13,971 nt of DNA, taken from the NCBI GenBank assembly GCA_033764095.1, contig JANRJF010000315.1:1-13971 (forward strand). The letters run 5' to 3'. The translations under genes were made by a program, and so were the position numbers. Shown piece after piece: positions 7,327 through 12,925 of this stretch (position 1 is its first letter; the number at the start of each line of letters is the position of its first letter). The DNA is from JBDTMT01 sp033764095 (GTDB lineage: Bacteria > Desulfobacterota > Binatia > HRBIN30 > CADEER01). The notes beneath the pieces are model-generated. The model saw nothing but the letters and a program-made list of their open reading frames with translations. It had not been told where the DNA came from and did no database searches.

Positions 7327-8176
7327 GGCCTCTGAACTTCCGCTCCGGCCACCAGGGGTAGAAGTCGGGCATGTCGCGCGTCGGGCTCATGCGAAAGCGG
7401 GCCGGGCGCTTCTGCAGGAAGGCGCTGACGCCTTCGGCGGCGTCGGCGTTGCGGCCGGTCCAGAACACCGCCGGCGAATCGACCTCATGGGCGGCCATCG
7501 GGTGGTCGGCGCCGAGCATGCGCCACAGCATGGCGCGGGTGAGCGCCACCGACACCGCCGAGGTGTTGTCGCCGATCTCGCGCGCCAGGCCCTGGGCGGC
7601 CGGCAGCAGCTCCTCGGGGGCGACGACGCGGCTCACGAGCCGGCCGGCAAGCGCTTCGTCGGCGTTGAACACGCGTCCGCTGAAGGTCCACTCCAGCGCC
7701 TGGCTGATGCCGACGACGCGCGGCAGGAACCAACTGGAGCAGGCCTCGGGCACGATCCCGCGGCGCGCGAAGACGAAGCCGAAGCGCGCCGCCGACGAGG
7801 CGAGGCGGATGTCCATCGGCAGCGTCATGGTGGCTCCGACGCCGACCGCCGGTCCGTTGATCGCCGCGATCACCGGCTTGCGGCACTCGAAGATGCGCAG
7901 CGCGACCAGGCCGCCGGTGTCGCGGTGGCGATCGATCGGCAGCGGCTGGCCGCTGTAGTCGAAGGTCGCGCCGCCGCCGCTCAGGTCGGCGCCGGCGCAG
8001 AAGCCGCGCCCGGCGCCGGTGACGACGATGACCCGCACCGCGTCGTCCGCATCGGCCTGGTCGAACGCCTCGATCATCTCGCGCGCCATGCGCTCGGTGA
8101 AGGCGTTGAGCTTGTCGGGGCGGTTGAGGGTGATTGTCAGGATGCGGTCGGCGACCTCGTAGCGGATCTCGTCCAT
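7322..8176 (-). CDS. Enoyl-CoA hydratase/isomerase (crotonase) family protein
   Basis: A 284-residue crotonase-fold enzyme acting on acyl-CoA thioesters, probably in fatty-acid or aromatic degradation. The N-terminal half shows ILTITLNRPDKLNAFT, VIVVTGAGRGFCAGADL (first oxyanion-hole segment, residues 49-65) and KPVIAAINGPAVGVGATMTLPMD (second oxyanion glycine near 114). Aligned by eye to rat mitochondrial hydratase, both catalytic glutamates are missing: Thr116 and Phe136 occupy their places. Glu144 in GIVPEACSSWFLPR lies where peroxisomal delta3,delta2-enoyl-CoA isomerases (PEGCSS motif) keep their catalytic Glu. An isomerase-like role is therefore as likely as hydration. The C-terminus, with PDFYPWWPERKF, is of normal length. 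ATG 8176 is preferred because DEIRYEVADRILTITLNRP is the usual family start; a GTG at 8203 would extend into a repeat. Confidence 0.88.
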   Translation of the reverse strand: MDEIRYEVADRILTITLNRPDKLNAFTERMAREMIEAFDQADADDAVRVIVVTGAGRGFCAGADLSGGGATFDYSGQPLPIDRHRDTGGLVALRIFECRKPVIAAINGPAVGVGATMTLPMDIRLASSAARFGFVFARRGIVPEACSSWFLPRVVGISQALEWTFSGRVFNADEALAGRLVSRVVAPEELLPAAQGLAREIGDNTSAVSVALTRAMLWRMLGADHPMAAHEVDSPAVFWTGRNADAAEGVSAFLQKRPARFRMSPTRDMPDFYPWWPERKFRGQ

Positions 8177-8183
8177 GGGCGAG

Positions 8184-8266
8184 GAGAAACCACAGATGAA
8201 CACCGAGAACCACAGATGACACGGCGGCGGCCGCGCCAGTGCGAAGCCTGCGTGTGCTCTGTGGCT
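8184..8266. repeat. AACCACAGATGA tandem units with an inverted partner (dispersed-repeat remnant)
   Basis: Two near-identical units, 8184-8203 and 8205-8222, share the 12-base core AACCACAGATGA and differ only by two single-base indels. About 30 bases further on, GTGTGCTCTGTGGCT (8252-8266) is the inverted form of the second unit (12 of 15 positions match its reverse complement). The whole forms a possible long stem around a GC-rich loop. It fills the gap between the rsmH stop (8265-8267) and the crotonase start. I recall similar CCACAGA-type repeats as common in intergenic DNA of several environmental bacterial groups; that recollection is unverified. It may also act as the transcript end or a processing site for rsmH. 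Confidence 0.5.
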
Positions 8267-9242
8267 AGATCTTCTCCGCCGCGCGCAGCTTGGCGCTGCC
8301 GGCGCGCGGGTTGGCGGCGATCTCGGCGTCGCTCGGCGGCAGCGGTTTCTTGGTCAGCAGGCGCATGCGACCGGCCTGCGCCTCGGCGCGCAGGAAGTGC
8401 TTCACCAGGCGGTCCTCCAGCGAATGGAAGCTGATCACCACCAGGCGGCCGCCGGGGGCGAGGGCGGCGACCGCCTGCGGCAGTGCCGCCTCGACGGCGT
8501 CGAGCTCGCGGTTGGCGGCGATGCGCAGCGCCTGGAAGATGCGCGCCGCGTCGCGGCCGGCGCGCCAACGGGTCGCCGGCGGCAGCGACTGCTCGATGGC
8601 GGCGAGCAGCTGGCGGGTGGTGCGGATCGGTTGCTCGCGCTGGCGGGCGACGACGGTGCGGGCGATGCGCGAGGCGAAGCGTTCCTCGCCGTAGGTGCGG
8701 AAGATCTCGGTCAGCTCGTCGACGTCGCAATCGGCGAGCAGGTCGGCGGCCGAAGCGCAGTCGTCGTCGGTCGGGTCGAAGCGCATGTCGAGCGGCTCGT
8801 CGCGCTGGAACGAGAAGCCGCGCCCGCTGCGGTCGAGATGATGCGAGCTGAGGCCGAGGTCGAACAGCACTCCGTCGACCGGCGGCAGCCGTCGCGCCGC
8901 GATCTGCTCGGCCAGGGTGGCGAAGCTGGCGTTGGCGAGCAGCAGGCGGCCGCCGGCGAGCGGCTCGGCGAGGCGTGCGGTGACGGCGGCGATGGCGTCG
9001 GGATCGCGGTCGATGCCGAGCACGCGCCCGTCCGCCGCGGTGCGCTCGAGGATGGCGCTGCTGTGTCCACCGCCGTTGACCGTCGCATCGACGTAGACGC
9101 CGCCCGGCCGCGGCGCGAGGTGCGCCAGCACCTCGTCGAGCATGACGGGGATGTGGCCGTCATCCCCGCGTTGATCCGTTTCCCCCCTTTGAAAAACCGG
9201 GGTCAGGGGGGATTTGTCCGACGGATCCTCAGGCGCGGCCAT
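8265..9242 (-). CDS. rsmH: 16S rRNA (cytosine(1402)-N4)-methyltransferase RsmH
   Basis: Transfers a methyl group from SAM to N4 of C1402 in 16S rRNA, the same base whose ribose RsmI modifies. Family motifs in order are GHIPVMLDEVL at residues 29-39, YVDATVNGGGHSSAIL (SAM motif I), GIDRDPDAI, FDLGLSSHHLD and GRGFSFQRDEPLDMRFD. Then come EERFASRIARTVV, the FQALRIAANREL helix, GGRLVVISFHSLEDRLVKHFL and the C-terminal KPLPPSDAEIAANPRAGSAKLRAAEK. The 325 residues slightly exceed the usual 300-315 because the first 28 residues precede the conserved start. Of these, about residues 10-21 are encoded by an intergenic-type repeat. No ATG, GTG or TTG lies in frame between the ATG at 9242 and the internal Met34. 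Unusually it is not beside mraZ/ftsL/ftsI but follows glgA by 48 bp on the same strand. Confidence 0.94.
   Translation of the reverse strand: MAAPEDPSDKSPLTPVFQRGETDQRGDDGHIPVMLDEVLAHLAPRPGGVYVDATVNGGGHSSAILERTAADGRVLGIDRDPDAIAAVTARLAEPLAGGRLLLANASFATLAEQIAARRLPPVDGVLFDLGLSSHHLDRSGRGFSFQRDEPLDMRFDPTDDDCASAADLLADCDVDELTEIFRTYGEERFASRIARTVVARQREQPIRTTRQLLAAIEQSLPPATRWRAGRDAARIFQALRIAANRELDAVEAALPQAVAALAPGGRLVVISFHSLEDRLVKHFLRAEAQAGRMRLLTKKPLPPSDAEIAANPRAGSAKLRAAEKI
9180..9215 (+). repeat. Palindromic G/C-run repeat, copy A (inside the rsmH reading frame)
   Basis: Begins TTCCCCCCTTTGAAAAA, then CCGGGGTCA, and ends GGGGGGATTT. It matches the reverse complement of copy B at 32 of 36 positions. 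Read on the minus strand it encodes roughly KSPLTPVFQRGE of the RsmH N-terminus. The second hairpin arm has CC where the other copies have GG, so the perfect stem is interrupted in this coding copy. Dispersed repeats of this look often surface in databases as translated PPFSKGG-like peptides (recollection). Confidence 0.8.
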
Positions 9243-9249
9243 TGGTTGA

Positions 9250-9285
9250 AAATCCCCCCTCGCCCCCCTTTTTCAAAGGGGGGAA
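9250..9285 (-). repeat. Palindromic G/C-run repeat, copy B (between glgA and rsmH)
   Basis: The inverted counterpart of copy A. On the minus strand it starts TTCCCCCCTTTGAAAAA and ends in GGGGGGATTT. It contains a perfect 9-bp stem, 9263-9271 with 9275-9283, around a three-base loop. It occupies most of the 48-bp glgA-rsmH gap. Its G-rich end lies about 11 nt before the rsmH ATG and could weakly stand in for a Shine-Dalgarno. The hairpin could equally limit read-through or shape mRNA processing between the glycogen genes and rsmH. Confidence 0.8.
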
Positions 9286-9290
9286 GCAGA

Positions 9291-10754
9291 TCAAAGGGCG
9301 GCGACCGACTCGTACAGCGCCAGGTACTCGCGTGCGCTGTTCGCCCACGAGTGGTCGAGCCGCATGCAGGCGCGCTGCAGGCTGCGCCATTCATCCGGGG
9401 CGTGGGTGTAGAGCCGCCAGGCGCGCAGCATCGCCTCGGCCAGATGCGCGCCGTCGAAGGTGGTGAACGAGAAGCCCGAACCGACGCGACCGGCGGCGCG
9501 CGCCGCGTCGTGATCGACGACGGTGTCCTTCAGGCCGCCGGTGGCGTGCACGATCGGGACGGTGCCGTAGCGCTGGCTGTACATCTGATTGAGGCCGCAC
9601 GGCTCGTAAGCGCTCGGCATCAGGAAGGCGTCGGCGCCGGCCTCGATGCGGTGCGCCAGCCCTTCGTCGAAGCCGATGGTCGCGGCGACCTGTCGCGGAT
9701 AGGCGCGCGCCAACTCGCGCACCGCACCCTCGATGCCGGGATCGCCGGAGCCGAGGATGACCAGCTGCGCGCCGAGCGGCGCGACGCGGCGGAAGGCGTC
9801 GCAGATCAGCGGCATCCCCTTCTGCCAGTCGAAGCGGCCGATGGCGGCGAGGAGCAGTGCCTCGGGCGCGAGCGGCAGGCCGCTGGCCGACTGCAGCGCC
9901 TGCTTGCAGGCCGCCTTGCCGCTCAGGTCATCGACCTCGAAGCGCGCCGGCAGGTGCGGGTCGGTGGCGGGGTTCCAGGCGCTGGTGTCGATGCCGTTGA
10001 GGATGCCGTGGAGTCGCGGCCCGGCGGCGCGCAGCACGCCGTCCAGACCATTGCCGGCCGCCGGGCTCTGGATCTCGATCGCGTAGGTCGGCGAGACGGT
10101 GGTGAGCGCGTCGGCGAAGACCAGCCCCGCCTTCATCAGATTGAGGCCGCCGTAGTACTCCAGGGCGCCGGGGTGGAACCAACTCCAATCGAGTCCGGTG
10201 GTGAGGATCTCCCGCGCCGCCGCATGTCCCTGGTAGACCAGATTGTGCACGGTGAACACGCCGCGCGCGCCGGCGAACGGGGCGCCGCCGAAGCCGGCGC
10301 GCAGATAGGCCATGCTGAGCGCCGTCTGCCAGTCGTTGGCGTGCAGGATGTCGGTGCCGCCGCGCGCCGTGCCCCAGGCGAGCGCGGCGCGGCAGAGAAA
10401 GGTGAAGCGCGCGACGTTGTCGCCGTAATCGCCGCCGCCCGGCACGCCGTAGAGTCCCCGGCGGTCGTAGAAGCCGTCGTGTACGGCGAAGACGAGCGCG
10501 CAGCCGCCGCGCTGGACGACGCGGAACTGCAGCGGGTGCGGTATGCCGGCGATTGGGACCGGCGGCGCGTCGCACGTCTCGACCGGCAGAGCGAGGCGCT
10601 CCAATGCCGCCGCGGCGCCGCGATACAGCGGGCTGACGACGCTGACCTCGCAGCCGAGCCCGGCGAGCGCCGCCGGCAGCGCCTCCGATACGTCGGCGAG
10701 CCCACCGGTCTTGCTGAACGGTGTGATCTCCGAGGTGACAAACAGAACGCGCAT
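9291..10754 (-). CDS. glgA: Glycogen synthase GlgA (ADP-glucose type)
   Basis: Elongates alpha-1,4-glucan chains by transfer of glucose from ADP-glucose; a cytosolic GT-B, GT5-family enzyme. The 487-residue product begins MRVLFVTSEITPFSKTGGL with the ADP-glucose-binding KTGGL at 15-19. It continues with LADVSEALPAALAGLGCEVSVVSPLYRG, HANDWQTAL, FTVHNLVYQG, TTVSPTYAIEIQ and LHGILNGIDTSAWNPATD. The C-terminal domain holds IGRFDWQKGMPLI, then PSAYEPCGLNQMYSQRYG with the catalytic Glu, and PIVHATGGLKDTV. Length matches bacterial GlgA (about 475-490). The ATG at 10754 is exact for the family. It lies 35 bp after the glgC stop, with repeat copy C between, and its substrate is made by GlgC, so the two form a synthesis pair. 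Confidence 0.96.
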   Translation of the reverse strand: MRVLFVTSEITPFSKTGGLADVSEALPAALAGLGCEVSVVSPLYRGAAAALERLALPVETCDAPPVPIAGIPHPLQFRVVQRGGCALVFAVHDGFYDRRGLYGVPGGGDYGDNVARFTFLCRAALAWGTARGGTDILHANDWQTALSMAYLRAGFGGAPFAGARGVFTVHNLVYQGHAAAREILTTGLDWSWFHPGALEYYGGLNLMKAGLVFADALTTVSPTYAIEIQSPAAGNGLDGVLRAAGPRLHGILNGIDTSAWNPATDPHLPARFEVDDLSGKAACKQALQSASGLPLAPEALLLAAIGRFDWQKGMPLICDAFRRVAPLGAQLVILGSGDPGIEGAVRELARAYPRQVAATIGFDEGLAHRIEAGADAFLMPSAYEPCGLNQMYSQRYGTVPIVHATGGLKDTVVDHDAARAAGRVGSGFSFTTFDGAHLAEAMLRAWRLYTHAPDEWRSLQRACMRLDHSWANSAREYLALYESVAAL

Positions 10755-10759
10755 GGCTC

Positions 10760-10790
10760 TTCCCCCTTTGAAAAAGGGGGGCAGGGGGGT
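10760..10790 (+). repeat. Palindromic G/C-run repeat, copy C (glgC-glgA junction)
   Basis: The same family as copies A and B, oriented as A: TTCCCCCTTTGAAAAA, then GGGGGGCAGGGGGGT. It has one C fewer and a one-base-shorter spacer, and the trailing ATTT is missing. An 8-bp stem (10762-10769 with 10773-10780) closes on a three-base loop. It fills almost exactly the space between the glgC stop codon, whose last base is 10790, and the glgA start. On the mRNA its end reads GGGGGAAGAGCC directly before the AUG, so the repeat appears to provide the glgA ribosome binding site. Confidence 0.8.
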
Positions 10791-12127
10791 CAGCCCTCGG
10801 AGCCTTCGGGCGTGATCTTCACCGAGCCCGGCTCGTGGATGCGCGGTTGGATGCTGCCCGGCGGCGGCAGTGCCGTGCTCTGCAGGATCGGCCCCTCGCG
10901 CGGCACGATGGCGCCCTTGGGGATGACGACGATGCCGCCCGGGCTGACGTGGAAGCGCTCGGCGTCCCTGACCGGATCCTCGCCGATCACCGTGCCGTCC
11001 TCGACCGTGACGTACTTGTCGCAGATGACGCGGCGCAGCCGTGCCCGGCGGCCGATGTTGCCGCCCTGCATGAGGATCGACTGCTCGATGTCGCAGAAGC
11101 TGTGCACGAAGACGTTGTTGAAGACGACCGAGTCGCACACCCGCCCGCCGGAGATGATGGCGCCATTGGCGATGATGCTGTTCACCGCGTGCCCCATGCG
11201 GCCCGGCTGGTCGAAGACGAACTTCACCGGCGGGTACTGCAGCATCGCCGAGCGCACCGGCCAGGCGTGGTTGTACAGGTTGAGCATCGGCGAGACGGCG
11301 CGCAGGTCCATGTTGGCGTCGAAGTACGCGTCGAGCGTGCCGACGTCGCGCCAGTAGCCGCGCTCGCTCTCGCCCTCGCCCGGCACGACGTTGTCGAGGA
11401 AGTTGTAGGCGTACACCGGGAAGCGCGAGATCATCATCGGGATGACGTCCTTGCCGAAGTCGTGCGACGACTCCGGGTTGGCGTGATCCTCGTTCAGCAC
11501 CGCTTCCAGCACCTCGGTGTCGAAGATGTAGTTGCCCATCGACACCAGCGTCTTGGTGGGATCGCCGGGAATCGGTCTGGGGTTGGCCGGTTTCTCCTCG
11601 AAGCCGACGATGCGCCACTGCTCGTCGACCTCGATGATGCCGAACTGGCCGGCCGCTTCCTCGCGATCGTAGGGCAGGGCGGCCACCGTGCAGCCGGCGT
11701 GGTGCTCGCGATGGAAGTCCATCATCTGCCGCACGTCCATCTTGTAGATGTGGTCGCCGCCGAACACCGCGACGTCCTGCGGCAGCTCGTCCTGCACGAT
11801 GCTGAGGTTCTGGTAGATCGCGTCGGCGGTGCCGGCGTACCATCCGGTCTCGCCGACGCCGATGTTGGCCGGGATCGGGTCGACGTAGTGCTCGGCCAGC
11901 GAGCCGAAGTTGAAGCCGCGCGCCAGGTGGATGAGCAGCGAGTTGCTGCGGTACTGGCTGAGGACCTTGATGCGGAAGAAACCGCTGTTGATGAAATTGC
12001 TGAGGACGAAGTCGATGATCCGGTAGCGGCCGCCAAACGGCACCGCCGGCTTGGCACGGTCGCGGGTGAGCGGATAGAGGCGCTCGCCGCGTCCACCGGC
12101 GAGGATCATCACCAAGACATCGATCAT
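10790..12127 (-). CDS. glgC: Glucose-1-phosphate adenylyltransferase GlgC
   Basis: Makes ADP-glucose from glucose-1-phosphate and ATP, the committed and usually allosterically controlled step of bacterial glycogen synthesis. The 445-residue product shows LAGGRGERLYPLTRDRAKPA (residues 9-28, nucleotide loop with Arg and Lys) and FGGRYRIIDFVLSNFINSG. GWYAGTADAIYQN and FGGDHIYKMD, with catalytic Asp125, follow. Next come FEEKPANP, a region around YIFDTEVLEAVL, and the YWRDVGTLDAYFDANMDL element preceding the C-terminal left-handed beta-helix (NSIIANGAIISGG onward). It is about 20 residues longer than the common 420-430, through a Pro/Gly-rich tail ending ITPEGSEG. The ATG at 12127 starts the conserved core. 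It leads the glgC-glgA pair and has a promoter-like sequence 60-90 bp upstream. Confidence 0.96.
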   Translation of the reverse strand: MIDVLVMILAGGRGERLYPLTRDRAKPAVPFGGRYRIIDFVLSNFINSGFFRIKVLSQYRSNSLLIHLARGFNFGSLAEHYVDPIPANIGVGETGWYAGTADAIYQNLSIVQDELPQDVAVFGGDHIYKMDVRQMMDFHREHHAGCTVAALPYDREEAAGQFGIIEVDEQWRIVGFEEKPANPRPIPGDPTKTLVSMGNYIFDTEVLEAVLNEDHANPESSHDFGKDVIPMMISRFPVYAYNFLDNVVPGEGESERGYWRDVGTLDAYFDANMDLRAVSPMLNLYNHAWPVRSAMLQYPPVKFVFDQPGRMGHAVNSIIANGAIISGGRVCDSVVFNNVFVHSFCDIEQSILMQGGNIGRRARLRRVICDKYVTVEDGTVIGEDPVRDAERFHVSPGGIVVIPKGAIVPREGPILQSTALPPPGSIQPRIHEPGSVKITPEGSEG

Positions 12128-12186
12128 CGGTCGCCGTCCGCTCCGCCTCGTCCGCGGCGCCGCCCGGGCCGCGCCGTCAGTCGCGC

Positions 12187-12215
12187 GATATGACGGTTGG
12201 GCTGCGGGTTTTCAA
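12187..12215 (-). promoter_or_regulatory. Candidate sigma-70-type promoter for glgC-glgA
   Basis: On the minus strand TTGAAA (12215-12210; five of six consensus bases) is followed after exactly 17 bases by CATATC (12192-12187; three of six consensus bases, keeping the ATA core). Transcription would start near 12180 and leave a leader of about 50 nt before the glgC ATG. The region is notably less GC-rich than its surroundings. The -10 box is only moderate. Confidence 0.45.
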
Positions 12216-12226
12216 GTGGGACTTGA
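12212..12226. promoter_or_regulatory. Perfect dyad TCAAGT-GGG-ACTTGA over the -35 box (candidate operator)
   Basis: Six-base arms, 12212-12217 and 12221-12226, form a perfect inverted repeat around GGG. Four of its bases lie inside the proposed -35 hexamer of the glgC promoter, the position expected for a repressor or overlapping activator site. It could alternatively be a small hairpin after the upstream gene, which ends at 12236. Confidence 0.35.
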
Positions 12227-12235
12227 GGATTCCGT

Positions 12236-12661
12236 TCAGGCTGCGCGGCTGCTTCGGCGTGCGGCGCGCTGCACCTGATGGCGGCCCGGGCCGGCCTGCA
12301 GGCGCGGGCGGCGGAACGCCTGTCGGCGCGCGACCCAGCCGGCCAGCGTCTGGCGGACGCGACCGACGTCGAGGTCGAGCACGTCGCAGATGGCGGCGAA
12401 GGCAAAGGGCGCGCGGCGGTCGTCGCTGGCGAACCAGCGCTGCGCCTCGCGCGCCAGCGCGCGGCGCTCGTCGCTCGCCACGCCGCCGTGCAGCAGCGCC
12501 GCGATCGCCTCCTCCAGTACCGCGACCATCAGGCGCTTCTCCGGCTCGCTGCGGCGGTCGCTGATGGCGGCAAAGAACTGCGCCGGCAGGACGACGTCGT
12601 CGCCACCCGCATTGGCGAGATCCTGCGGCATTCGTCCGCGGCTGAACTGCCCAGTGTCCAC
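12236..12661 (-). CDS. Small conserved-looking helical protein of unknown function
   Basis: A 141-residue protein from a GTG at 12661 chosen because a strong GGAGGT lies six bases upstream; the ATG at 12631 (Met11) has nothing comparable. The middle carries EPEKRLMVAVLEEAIAALL (residues about 39-57), AREAQRWFASDDRRAPFAFAAI (about 70-90) and CDVLDLDVGRVRQTLAGW (about 92-108). The last stretch resembles a helix-turn-helix. I recall a widespread uncharacterised family in Deltaproteobacteria-like genomes with this EKxLMxAVLE...EAxxW...PFxFxxICxxLGxD pattern, but no function is known to me. The Arg-rich C-terminal 30 residues look disordered and basic. It ends about 20 bp before the glgC promoter-like boxes, so a regulatory link to the glycogen genes is possible but unsupported. 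Confidence 0.65.
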   Translation of the reverse strand: MDTGQFSRGRMPQDLANAGGDDVVLPAQFFAAISDRRSEPEKRLMVAVLEEAIAALLHGGVASDERRALAREAQRWFASDDRRAPFAFAAICDVLDLDVGRVRQTLAGWVARRQAFRRPRLQAGPGRHQVQRAARRSSRAA

Positions 12662-12666
12662 GCTAC

Positions 12667-12672
12667 ACCTCC
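12667..12672 (-). promoter_or_regulatory. Shine-Dalgarno GGAGGT that fixes a GTG start
   Basis: On the minus strand GGAGGT is followed by six bases (TGTAGC) and then GTG at 12661. This is the strongest ribosome binding site I see in the window, and it decides the GTG over the internal ATG for the small helical protein. Confidence 0.7.
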
Positions 12673-12673
12673 G

Positions 12674-12925
12674 CCCGTAAGAGACGCCTGATGGAGGAAA
12701 ATTGTTTCACCCCTACAGCGGGTACGGAGACCGCTTGCGGTCGGATTCCACCCGCTCAGCGCCGCGGCGCGAGGTGGGAGGGGGGCCCGGCGGCCCCCCT
12801 GCGTGTGATGGGCAGCGCCGGAAGGACTGGGGACCGACGCTGAACCAGGCTCATAGCCGGGCGAGATTACGCCGGGGTGACGCGACCTTGAACTCTCGGC
12901 GCGGTGCGGGCGGCGGGCGGTGGGC
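12674..12925. other. Intergenic region between sixA and the small helical protein
   Basis: About 250 bp with no convincing gene. It holds a short AT-rich patch (GGAAAATTGTTTC near 12695-12707), a small palindrome GACCGC-TT-GCGGTC (12729-12742), and the strong hairpin listed separately. A + strand frame starting at 12702 runs through it into the antisense of sixA, but its composition looks non-coding. The promoter of the small helical protein should lie at its left end; I could not pick boxes with confidence. Confidence 0.45.
12779..12800. terminator. Very stable 9-bp G/C hairpin with tetraloop
   Basis: AGGGGGGCC (12779-12787) and GGCCCCCCT (12792-12800) are perfect complements around the four-base loop CGGC. 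The stem would be extremely stable in RNA or as a cruciform. It lies about 125 bp beyond the sixA stop in the direction of sixA transcription. No T tract follows on either strand, so it may be a rho-independent-like stop without a U run, an mRNA 3'-end protector, or a structural repeat. Confidence 0.4.

Noticed and set aside
8184..8222. CRISPR-like short direct repeats
   Set aside because: There are only two units, directly adjacent with no spacers, and an inverted partner nearby; this fits a dispersed intergenic repeat, not a CRISPR array.
8397..11357. A 986-residue open frame on the + strand opposite rsmH and glgA
   Set aside because: It is antisense to two unmistakable conserved genes, is rich in Arg, Gly, Ala and Asp, and has no recognisable domain. 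It includes translated repeat sequence (PPRPPFSKGG). Long antisense frames are expected at this GC content.
10835..12193. A 452-residue + strand frame opposite glgC
   Set aside because: It is a His/Asp/Val-rich shadow of the glgC codons; the glgC product is highly conserved and fully explains the region.
12801..12925. Possible tRNA or small structured RNA suggested by GGTTCA-like and short stem sequences
   Set aside because: No cloverleaf with proper acceptor, anticodon and T arms could be built on either strand.
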